Assembly: GCA_947458305.1 (NCBI GenBank) | Contig: CANGZO010000160.1 | Location: forward strand, 1 to 5,649 | Direction of reading: 5' to 3' | DNA: 5,649 bases | Source of the DNA: Comamonadaceae bacterium | GTDB taxonomy: Bacteria; Pseudomonadota; Gammaproteobacteria; Burkholderiales; Burkholderiaceae_C | In this document: positions 1-4,922 of the stretch, piece after piece | How positions within the stretch are numbered: position 1 is the stretch's first letter | Layout of the letters: each line of letters starts with the position of its first letter | Position numbers and translations under genes: made by a program | Notes under the pieces: generated by a model | What the model was told of the DNA's origin: nothing | What the model saw: the letters and a program-made list of their open reading frames with translations, nothing else | Database searches by the model: none

Positions 1-64
1 CACCGGCGCCGACGATCACGACGTCAAACTTGCGGGTGGTGATTTTGTCTTTGGTATAGCTCAT
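1..64 (-). CDS. sdhA: Succinate dehydrogenase flavoprotein subunit, N-terminal fragment
   Basis: Only the first 21 codons are present; the gene runs off the left edge. The peptide reads MSYTKDKITTRKFDVVIVGA followed by G. It has a short polar N-terminus, a beta strand (FDVVIV) and the start of the GxGxxG dinucleotide-binding loop that holds FAD in SdhA. SdhA oxidises succinate to fumarate and passes electrons to the iron-sulfur subunit SdhB at the cytoplasmic face of the inner membrane. The assignment rests on this FAD-loop start plus its place directly after sdhC and sdhD, the standard sdhCDAB order. The ATG at 62-64 is the only plausible start, although the 51-nt gap from sdhD (65-115) has no clear purine-rich ribosome binding site. 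The fragment alone could begin any FAD-dependent oxidoreductase, so context carries the call. Confidence 0.88.
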   Translation of the reverse strand, partial: MSYTKDKITTRKFDVVIVGAG

Positions 65-115
65 GGGTAAATGGGTAGGTGTGGTTTCAGCGCAATGAAA
101 ATGAGGGCTGACGCA

Positions 116-484
116 TCAAAGGCGCCACAGGGCCTGAACAGACCAACCAGCACAGCCGATCAGCCAAACCAGGGTGAAAACATGCAAAACCAGGCGAACA
201 GCCAAAGGTTTGACATAGTCCATCCAGATGTCACGCATGCCCACCCAGACGTGGTAGAGCAAAGCGATGATGACGGAGAAAGTCAGGACCTTCATCCATT
301 GAGAGGCAAAAATACCCGCCCATTCTTCGTAGCCGATGGGGCCGGAGGTGAAGATCACCTGGGCCAGCAAGACCACAGTGAACAAAGCCATCAGGGCTGC
401 AGTCACTCGTTGGGCCAGCCAGTCACGAAAGCCGAAGCCAGCACCGGTCACGATGCGTTTGGAGCCGTAGTTCACAGACGACAT
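116..484 (-). CDS. sdhD: Succinate dehydrogenase membrane anchor subunit SdhD
   Basis: This 122-residue hydrophobic protein is one of the two anchors that hold the SdhAB dimer to the inner membrane and form the heme b and ubiquinone sites of complex II. Three membrane segments are visible at about residues 25-46, 63-85 and 97-118. The segment YHVWVGMRDIWMDYVKPLA (77-95) aligns by eye with the E. coli SdhD region around its heme ligand His71 and quinone-site Asp82-Tyr83. Here these correspond to His78 and Asp89-Tyr90. The N-terminal DWLAQRVTA (21-29) is also family-typical. The length is close to the usual 115-125 residues. The ATG at 482-484 has a good AAGGA site 8 nt upstream (plus-strand 493-497). 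It follows sdhC by 39 nt and precedes sdhA by 51 nt, so all three probably share one transcript. Confidence 0.95.
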   Translation of the reverse strand: MSSVNYGSKRIVTGAGFGFRDWLAQRVTAALMALFTVVLLAQVIFTSGPIGYEEWAGIFASQWMKVLTFSVIIALLYHVWVGMRDIWMDYVKPLAVRLVLHVFTLVWLIGCAGWSVQALWRL

Positions 485-523
485 GTTGGAATTCCTTGTT
501 GTTTTGAGTGAGGGGCGTAGAAA

Positions 524-955
524 TCAGTACAAGCCAAACAGCTTTGCCGCCAACACGGCGGTCAAGCCCAAGCTCAAGACCAAAGTGGCCACTGCTGACG
601 ATTTACCGAATTCCTTGCTCACTGCATGGAAAGCGTCCATGTAGATGTGGCGAATGCCCGCGATGAAGTGGTGCAAATAAGCCCAGATCAGTGCCAGGGC
701 AAACAATTTGAAGAGCCAGCCGGGAACAAAGCCGATACCCAGACTGAAGGCGGATGAGAGTTTGGCAAAAGAAATTTCAGAAGTGATGGAATTGTCAAAC
801 ATCCAGATGATCAAAGGCATCAGCACAAACATCAAAAAGCCACTGATGCGGTGCAGGATGGAGACGATGCCAGCAGCCGGCAGGCGGTAAGTTGGCAGGT
901 CTTTCAGGGCATTGATGTTGCGGAATTCAGGCCGCTTTCGGGCGAGTTCAGTCAT
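524..955 (-). CDS. sdhC: Succinate dehydrogenase cytochrome b556 subunit SdhC
   Basis: This 143-residue protein is the larger membrane anchor of complex II, contributing the other heme b ligand and part of the quinone pocket. The chosen start gives MTELARKRPEFRNINALKDL, then the signature SILHRISG (32-39), whose Ser32 and Arg36 match the quinone-site Ser27 and Arg31 of E. coli SdhC. HHFIAGIRHIYMD (95-107) places His96 at the heme ligand (E. coli His84) and His103 at its partner (His91). Membrane segments lie at about 38-56, 78-100 and 119-141. The reading frame is open upstream to 1027, but the extra 24 residues resemble no SdhC N-terminus and overlap the predicted promoter, so the ATG at 953-955 is preferred. 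Its ribosome binding site is weak (AGAAA, plus-strand 964-968). Confidence 0.94.
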   Translation of the reverse strand: MTELARKRPEFRNINALKDLPTYRLPAAGIVSILHRISGFLMFVLMPLIIWMFDNSITSEISFAKLSSAFSLGIGFVPGWLFKLFALALIWAYLHHFIAGIRHIYMDAFHAVSKEFGKSSAVATLVLSLGLTAVLAAKLFGLY

Positions 956-1007
956 GTGGGTACTTTCTGGGTGTAACGCGTTCGTGACATGGATAACAAA
1001 CGGGTGG

Positions 1008-1035
1008 ATTCTATTGCAACGCAGCAAACTGACAT
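1008..1035 (-). promoter_or_regulatory. Candidate sdhCDA promoter
   Basis: On the minus strand TAGAAT (1008-1013) is a 5/6 match to a sigma70 -10 box. ATGTCA (1030-1035) is a 4/6 match to a -35 box, with a 16-bp spacer. Transcription would start near 1001 and give a leader of about 45 nt before the sdhC ATG. The -35 box lies inside one arm of an inverted repeat. The call is from pattern only; sdh could also be read through from the upstream regulator gene. Confidence 0.35.
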
Positions 1036-1056
1036 GAGCATTTCAGTGACAGTTTG
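1025..1056. repeat. Imperfect inverted repeat upstream of sdhC, possible operator
   Basis: CAAACTGACA (1025-1034) and TGACAGTTTG (1047-1056) are inverted copies matching at 9 of 10 positions, separated by 12 bp. Half-site starts are 22 bp apart, about two helical turns, which fits a dimeric DNA-binding protein. The left arm overlaps the candidate -35 box of sdh. It is not a terminator for the leftward regulator gene, because no T run follows on that strand. The T6 run at 1061-1066 would only serve rightward transcription, and no rightward gene lies upstream. Confidence 0.45.
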
Positions 1057-1085
1057 AACATTTTTTGTGAGGTCAAAGGTGGATT

Positions 1086-1871
1086 TCAGTTCAACGCGTT
1101 GCGGTAGTGGTGTGTGTCAGTGCGGTAAAAGCCGCGGCGCAACTCCATCGGGGTGTCGTTGTAGGTGTAGGCTATGCGTTCCACGCTCAAGAGGGGGGTA
1201 TTGGGCGGCAACTGCAGCAATTCCCTTTGGGTTTTGTCAGGTAAAACGGCCCTGATTTTTTCATCGGCTCGCACCATGCGCACGCCGAACTCGGTTTCAA
1301 AAAGTGCGTACATCGGACCGTTGTAACCCGACAGTCTCCCGGCAGTCAGCCCTTTGAAGGGCGCGCCTGGCAGCCACAAGTCTTCCAGGATGGTGGGCAC
1401 GTTTGCAAACGAAAGGACACGCCGAACTTGCAGCACGGTGTCTCCTGAGCGCAGCGCCAAAGCACGGGAAATTTCGGCCGAGGCCCGCAGGCGTTTGCAG
1501 TCCACGATGTGGCGTTGCGCAGGACCCTCGGTGTTGAGATCGCCTTGGTCAGGGACCAGTTTCAAAAAACGGTACTGCACTTGGTGTTCAGCGTGGGTGG
1601 CCACAAAGGTGCCCTTGCCTTGCTTGCGGATCAGCAGGTGGTCACTGGCCAACTCGTCGATGGCTTTTCTCACCGTGCCCTGGCTGACGCGGTAGCGCGA
1701 TGCCAACTCCATCTCACTGGGGATGGATTCGCCGGGCTTCCACTCGCTGGCCTGAAGACTTTGCAAGATCAAACCCTTGATCTGCTGGTATAGCGGGCTG
1801 AAAGCAGGTGTGGCTGGCGATGGTTCGGTCGCGCCAGTGGGTGCTTCGTTCAAAGTCATGTGGTTGTTCAT
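1086..1871 (-). CDS. GntR-family transcriptional regulator, HutC subfamily
   Basis: The 261-residue product has the two-domain layout of HutC-type GntR regulators. A winged helix-turn-helix spans residues 27-92, with PLYQQIKGLIL, then the recognition region IPSEMELASRYRVSQGTVRK (50-69), and the wing QGKGTFV (84-90). A UTRA effector-binding domain follows at about 100-255, with a typical end (PMELRRGFYRTDTHHYR). Such proteins are usually repressors whose DNA binding is modulated by a small metabolite; the ligand cannot be read here, though a TCA intermediate is a reasonable guess. The start is uncertain. ATGs at 1919, 1916, 1871 and 1859 are in frame and none has a good ribosome binding site. 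The 1919 and 1916 codons overlap the predicted -10 box, and their added residues are Cys/His-rich and unlike the family, so 1871 is chosen. The gene lies between sdh and mdh, pointing to control of one or both. Confidence 0.9.
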   Translation of the reverse strand: MNNHMTLNEAPTGATEPSPATPAFSPLYQQIKGLILQSLQASEWKPGESIPSEMELASRYRVSQGTVRKAIDELASDHLLIRKQGKGTFVATHAEHQVQYRFLKLVPDQGDLNTEGPAQRHIVDCKRLRASAEISRALALRSGDTVLQVRRVLSFANVPTILEDLWLPGAPFKGLTAGRLSGYNGPMYALFETEFGVRMVRADEKIRAVLPDKTQRELLQLPPNTPLLSVERIAYTYNDTPMELRRGFYRTDTHHYRNALN

Positions 1872-1914
1872 GGGGAAAGACAGGCATGCGTGTTGTGTGC
1901 AAGTCAAGTGCTGC

Positions 1915-1942
1915 ATCATATCTTATATAAGACATAAGACAA
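1915..1942 (-). promoter_or_regulatory. Predicted promoter of the GntR regulator
   Basis: On the minus strand TTGTCT (1937-1942, 4/6 match) and TATGAT (1915-1920, 5/6 match) are separated by 16 bp. Transcription would start near 1908, leaving about 37 nt of leader before the ATG at 1871. The palindrome 1921-1932 fills most of the spacer, so a bound dimer would block RNA polymerase. That arrangement suggests autorepression. Confidence 0.5.
1921..1940. promoter_or_regulatory. Palindromic operator with extra half-site, probably for the GntR regulator
   Basis: TCTTATATAAGA (1921-1932) is a perfect 12-bp palindrome. It extends to an 18-bp imperfect one at 1918-1935 (AT...AT flanks, one mismatched pair). 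The half-site is then repeated directly, since ATAAGAC occurs at 1927-1933 and again at 1934-1940. Short AT-rich palindromes beside the gene are typical GntR-family operators. The site sits within the spacer of the regulator's own promoter and 3 bp upstream of the mdh -35 box. No second copy is visible upstream of sdhC or acnB. Confidence 0.65.
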
Positions 1943-1943
1943 A

Positions 1944-1973
1944 TTGACGATTTGGGGTTTTCGCGGGTACACT
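1944..1973 (+). promoter_or_regulatory. Predicted sigma70 promoter of the mdh operon
   Basis: TTGACG (1944-1949, 5/6 match) and TACACT (1968-1973, 4/6 match) are separated by 18 bp. Transcription would start near 1980, giving an mdh leader of about 125 nt. The promoter is back to back with that of the regulator; the two -35 boxes are 1 bp apart. The GntR operator abuts it on the upstream side, a position compatible with either activation or partial repression. Confidence 0.5.
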
Positions 1974-1990
1974 CTGCGGCTGTTTGCTTG

Positions 1991-2038
1991 CGCCGTGACC
2001 TCTTTGTGGTTCACGGGCGTGTATCCGGTCTGCCGGAT
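1991..2038 (+). promoter_or_regulatory. Two consecutive stem-loops in the mdh 5' leader
   Basis: The first stem pairs 1991-2000 with 2008-2019: 10 base pairs, single-base bulges at 2010 and 2015, and a 7-nt loop. The second is a perfect 6-bp stem, ATCCGG (2023-2028) with CCGGAT (2033-2038), closing a 4-nt loop TCTG. Neither is followed by a T run, so they are not simple terminators. They lie inside the predicted leader, 67 nt before the mdh ATG. No known riboswitch family is recognised. Confidence 0.4.
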
Positions 2039-2093
2039 GGCCCTGCCGACACGATTGTTGGCAATGGACTGCAACCCTTGTTTTCAACCTTTC

Positions 2094-2097
2094 GGAG
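2094..2097 (+). promoter_or_regulatory. Ribosome binding site fixing the mdh start
   Basis: GGAG lies 8 nt before the ATG at 2106. The mdh frame is open upstream to an ATG at 1944, with further in-frame ATGs at 2037 and 2064. None of those has a comparable site, and the 1944 codon overlaps the predicted -35 box, so this GGAG decides the start. Confidence 0.8.
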
Positions 2098-2105
2098 TTC
2101 TCCAT

Positions 2106-3089
2106 ATGAAAAAGCCCGTCCGCGTTGCCGTTACCGGCGCAGCAGGTCAAATCGGTTACGCATTGTTGTTCCGCATCGCCTCTGGCGAAATGCTGGGCAA
2201 AGACCAGCCCGTGATCCTGCAATTGCTGGAAGTGCCTGTCGAAGGCCCACAAAAAGCGCTCAAGGGCGTGATGATGGAACTCGAAGACTGCGCTTTTCCT
2301 CTGTTGGTGGGCATGGAAGCCCATGGCGACCCGATGACCGCCTTCAAGGATGTGGACTATGCATTGTTGGTCGGTTCGCGCCCACGTGGCCCAGGCATGG
2401 AGCGTGCCGAGTTGCTGGCCATCAACGGCGCCATCTTCACCGCTCAAGGCAAGGCTTTGAACGCAGTCGCTTCGCGTGACGTGAAAGTTTTGGTCGTGGG
2501 CAACCCTGCCAACACCAATGCCTACATCGCCATGAAGGCTGCGCCCGATCTCAAGCCTGGCAATTTCACCGCCATGCTGCGTCTGGACCACAACCGCGCG
2601 CTGTCGCAAATCGCCGCTAAGACTGGCAAAGCCGTGGCCGACATCGAAAAATTGTGCGTCTGGGGCAACCACTCGCCCACCATGTACGCCGACTACCGCT
2701 TTGCCACCATCAAGGGCGAGTCGGTCAAGGCCATGATCAACGACCAGGAATGGAACGCCAACGTATTCTTGCCCACCGTGGGCAAGCGCGGCGCGGCCAT
2801 CATTGAAGCCCGTGGCTTGTCCTCGGCGGCATCGGCTGCCAACGCGGCCATCGATCACATGCGTGACTGGGCCTTGGGCACCAACGGCAAGTGGGTCACC
2901 ATGGGCATTCCATCGCAAGGCTGGTACGGCATTCCTAAAGACGTCATGTTCGGCTTCCCTGTCACCTGCGAAAACGGCGAGTACAAAGTCGTGGAAGGTC
3001 TGGAGATTGACGCCTTCAGCCAAGGCTGCATTGACAAGACGCTGAAAGAGTTGACCGACGAGCAAGCTGGCGTGGCCCACTTGATCTGA
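2106..3089 (+). CDS. mdh: Malate dehydrogenase (NAD-dependent)
   Basis: This 327-residue cytoplasmic enzyme interconverts malate and oxaloacetate in the TCA cycle. It belongs to the LDH/MDH superfamily, in the branch like Thermus and eukaryotic cytosolic MDH. The Rossmann glycine motif is VTGAAGQIGY (9-18). Glu42 at the end of the second beta strand fits NAD rather than NADP preference. The mobile loop SRPRGPGMER (91-100) supplies the substrate arginines Arg94 and Arg100. LRLDHNRA (158-165) carries Asp161 and Arg164, and WGNHSPTMY (186-194) carries the proton-relay His189. Length matches the usual 325-330. The start is set by family alignment and the GGAG site. It heads a rightward operon, with the next gene 20 nt downstream, and is divergent from the GntR regulator, whose likely operator flanks the mdh promoter. 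Confidence 0.97.
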   Translation: MKKPVRVAVTGAAGQIGYALLFRIASGEMLGKDQPVILQLLEVPVEGPQKALKGVMMELEDCAFPLLVGMEAHGDPMTAFKDVDYALLVGSRPRGPGMERAELLAINGAIFTAQGKALNAVASRDVKVLVVGNPANTNAYIAMKAAPDLKPGNFTAMLRLDHNRALSQIAAKTGKAVADIEKLCVWGNHSPTMYADYRFATIKGESVKAMINDQEWNANVFLPTVGKRGAAIIEARGLSSAASAANAAIDHMRDWALGTNGKWVTMGIPSQGWYGIPKDVMFGFPVTCENGEYKVVEGLEIDAFSQGCIDKTLKELTDEQAGVAHLI

Positions 3090-3109
3090 TTGCCTTTCAG
3101 AGACTCTCT

Positions 3110-4114
3110 GTGAGCCATCCTCGCGACGTTCTGTTGGGAGCACAAGCCGGTAGCGTTCAGCTGCCGGTTTGTGACCATTACAGCGGCGTAGAGGCGAGAA
3201 TGCGCAAAAGCTTGCAGTTACAAGCGGACATGACGCAAGAGTTCGGCACTTGCGTTTTTGATGTCACCTTGGATTGTGAAGACGGCGCACCTGTGGGTGG
3301 CGAAGCCGAGCACGCCGCGCTGGTCACTGAGCTGGCCCTGGGCGCAGCACACGAAGCCCGTGTGGGTGTGCGGGTGCACCCCGTCGATCACCCCTGTTTT
3401 CAGGCCGATATGGCGGCCATTGCTGGCCAAGCCGCAGGCCGCTTGACGCACATCATGGTGCCCAAAGTCGAGTCGGTGGCCGATGTACAACAGGCCGAGC
3501 AGGCTTTGATCGAGGCGGGTGCCCGCGATTTGCCATTGCATGTGCTGATTGAATCGCCGGCAGCAGTGCACCGTGCTTTTGATATCGCTGCCCATCCCCG
3601 TGTGCAGTCCATCAGTTTTGGCTTGATGGATTTTGTTTCTGCCCACGGTGGCGCCATTCCAGCCGACGGCATGGGCATTGAGGGGCAATTCACCCATCCT
3701 CTGGTGCTGCGCGCCAAGCTCGAGATCGCCAGTGCCTGCCATGCCCATGGCAAAGTGCCCTCGCATTGCGTGGTGACCGAGTTCAAAAACCCCGATGCCA
3801 TCCGAAATGCGGCCCAAAAAGCGGCCCGCGAGCTGGGCTACACCCGCATGTGGAGCATTCACCCTGATCAGATACGTCCCATTTTGGAGGCCATGGCCCC
3901 CAGTGAGGCGCAGATCGAACAAGCCGCCCAGATCATCTTGGCCGCCCAAGCGGCAGAGTGGGCGCCGATCAGCCATGCGGGGCAATTGCACGATCGTGCC
4001 AGTTACCGCTTTTTTTGGCAGTTAATCACCCGCGCGCATCAGACGGGGTGTTTTTTGCCGCCAGAAGTTCAGGTGTTTTTTCTCGCTCCTTCAAGCGCTG
4101 AGGGGTCCCCATGA
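3110..4114 (+). CDS. CitE-like lyase, HpcH/HpaI aldolase family (citrate lyase beta-like)
   Basis: This 334-residue protein shows the TIM-barrel signatures of the CitE/malyl-CoA lyase group. DVTLDCEDGAP (51-61) matches the conserved acidic loop. VGVRVHP (85-91) has the substrate Arg88. LIESPAAV (146-153) and FGLMDF (170-175) hold the likely Mg ligands Glu148 and Asp174. IHPDQI (250-255) is the usual late motif. Family members cleave or condense acyl-CoA or acyl-ACP thioesters such as citryl-ACP, malyl-CoA or citramalyl-CoA. No citrate lyase alpha or acyl-carrier subunit is nearby, so true citrate lyase is unlikely and the substrate is unknown. About 25 residues precede the point (near Arg30) where classical CitE proteins begin. 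The start is GTG at 3110-3112 with a weak AGAGA site. It follows mdh by 20 nt and overlaps the next gene by ATGA, so operon membership is strong. Confidence 0.88.
   Translation: MSHPRDVLLGAQAGSVQLPVCDHYSGVEARMRKSLQLQADMTQEFGTCVFDVTLDCEDGAPVGGEAEHAALVTELALGAAHEARVGVRVHPVDHPCFQADMAAIAGQAAGRLTHIMVPKVESVADVQQAEQALIEAGARDLPLHVLIESPAAVHRAFDIAAHPRVQSISFGLMDFVSAHGGAIPADGMGIEGQFTHPLVLRAKLEIASACHAHGKVPSHCVVTEFKNPDAIRNAAQKAARELGYTRMWSIHPDQIRPILEAMAPSEAQIEQAAQIILAAQAAEWAPISHAGQLHDRASYRFFWQLITRAHQTGCFLPPEVQVFFLAPSSAEGSP
4027..4056 (+). terminator. Terminator-like hairpin inside the end of the CitE-like gene
   Basis: CACCCG (4027-4032) can pair with CGGGGTG (4044-4050), giving six base pairs with one bulged G and an 11-nt loop. 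Six T residues follow directly (4051-4056). This is the layout of a Rho-independent terminator, but it lies about 60 nt before the stop codon and before the next two genes. Translating ribosomes would normally suppress it, so partial or conditional termination is the most it could do. Confidence 0.35.
4100..4105 (+). promoter_or_regulatory. Ribosome binding site of the exported-protein gene
   Basis: GAGGGG lies 5 nt before the ATG at 4111 and within the last codons of the CitE-like gene. Together with the ATGA stop/start overlap (4111-4114) it fixes the start and points to translational coupling. Confidence 0.7.
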
Positions 4115-4890
4115 AACTGAACTTGGCTGCGCGTTGGCTCACCCGCTGGATTTTTTTGTGGGCAGTCTTGGCCTTGCCCGTTTGGGCTCAAAGCCAAATC
4201 CGCACCCAAGCCGCGCCCAAGTCCAAATCCGAGACCTCCCCACCGATTCGCCAAGCGCCACCTCGCGTGGTGTCTGCAGACGTCACGGCCCGCTTGCAAG
4301 CAGCGGCTGCGGCTGCAGCAGCGGCACACTCTGCATCACTTGCCGCGCCAGCAAGCACAGTCCCCACAACAGGGGAGGCATCCGCACTTGTTGCCCCCAT
4401 CACCGCAACGCCAAACTCAACCGCAAACACAGCCGCAGCCGCAGCCGCAGCCGCAGCCGCAGCCGACGTGCCGCCTTTGGCGGCCACCCCTGACAGGACG
4501 GCTGCTGCTCCTGAACAAGCGGTGGTGCCCTCTTTGTCGCCTGAGTTGTTGATTGCTCAGCAAATTCATCAGGGCAACTTGTCTTGTGAACTGGGCGCCA
4601 GTGTTCGAGTTGAGGCCGATCCCCGGCAGCCAGGCTTTTTCCATGTGCATGGCAAAGGCTTTCGATACCGCATGTTCCCCGTTCAGACCACCACGGGTGC
4701 TCTGCGTTTGGAAGACAAAAAAGCAGGTGCTGTTTGGCTCCAGTTGGCCAACAAATCCATGTTGATGGATCAGAAAAGGGGCCGACGTTTGGCGGATGAG
4801 TGCGCTCACCCCGATCAGTTGGCCTATGCCGAAGCCATGAAAACCAATCCCCCGCCCAGCCTGTTCGATACCAAAGGCTTGGGGCGATAA
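4111..4890 (+). CDS. Exported Ala-rich protein of unknown function
   Basis: The function is not recognised. The 259 residues fall into three parts. Residues 1-26 form a Sec-type signal peptide: Lys2, Arg8 and Arg12, the hydrophobic core WIFLWAVLALP, and probable cleavage after Ala26 (VWA-QS). No lipobox cysteine is present, so a soluble periplasmic protein is expected. Residues 27-140 are a low-complexity Ala/Pro/Thr linker with runs of nine (64-72) and eleven (108-118) alanines. Residues 141-259 form a compact domain with two cysteines (Cys159, Cys231) that could form a disulfide, and blocks GFFHVHGKGFRYRMFP, GALRLEDKKAGAVWLQ and KSMLMDQKRGRRLADEC. The spacing vaguely recalls MliC-type lysozyme inhibitors, but this is only a by-eye impression. 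It overlaps the CitE-like gene by ATGA and precedes acnB by 32 nt, so it is co-expressed with TCA enzymes yet acts outside the cytoplasm. Confidence 0.85.
   Translation: MKLNLAARWLTRWIFLWAVLALPVWAQSQIRTQAAPKSKSETSPPIRQAPPRVVSADVTARLQAAAAAAAAAHSASLAAPASTVPTTGEASALVAPITATPNSTANTAAAAAAAAAAADVPPLAATPDRTAAAPEQAVVPSLSPELLIAQQIHQGNLSCELGASVRVEADPRQPGFFHVHGKGFRYRMFPVQTTTGALRLEDKKAGAVWLQLANKSMLMDQKRGRRLADECAHPDQLAYAEAMKTNPPPSLFDTKGLGR
4432..4464 (+). repeat. GCCGCA hexanucleotide tandem repeat
   Basis: Five and a half perfect copies of GCCGCA encode eleven consecutive alanines (residues 108-118 of the exported protein). The unit is a multiple of three, so gain or loss of copies would change linker length by two residues without a frameshift. 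The other Ala run in the same gene (4300-4326) uses mixed codons and is not a perfect repeat, so the two differ in age or origin. Confidence 0.9.
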
Positions 4891-4922
4891 CTCTTGAAAC
4901 CTCGACTCACCGGAGAAAAACC

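Noticed and set aside
71..511. A 146-codon plus-strand open frame opposite sdhD
   Set aside because: It is fully antisense to sdhD, which has family motifs and a good ribosome binding site; the plus-strand product has no recognisable feature.
956..1027. A 24-residue N-terminal extension of SdhC
   Set aside because: It is unlike known SdhC N-termini and overlaps the candidate promoter; the ATG at 953-955 gives the normal length.
1025..1066. Inverted repeat followed by T6 read as a Rho-independent terminator
   Set aside because: The T run serves only rightward transcription, and no rightward gene lies upstream. On the strand of the regulator gene no T run follows the hairpin.
1944..2105. A 54-residue N-terminal extension of Mdh
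   Set aside because: The frame is open, but the segment lies on the predicted promoter and leader, has no ribosome binding site and is absent from the Mdh family; GGAG at 2094-2097 supports the start at 2106.
1923..3143. A 406-codon open frame on the minus strand opposite mdh
   Set aside because: It is antisense to a clear, motif-complete mdh; its translation is rich in Gly, His, Gln and Arg with no recognisable domain. Codon bias of mdh explains the missing stops.
3218..3991. A 257-codon minus-strand open frame opposite the CitE-like gene
   Set aside because: It is the antisense shadow of a conserved enzyme gene, with His/Gly-rich low-similarity sequence and no ribosome binding site seen.
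4188..4487. An Ala-rich minus-strand open frame opposite the exported protein
   Set aside because: It results from the GCCGCA and Ala-codon repeats being stop-free in several frames; there is no independent support.
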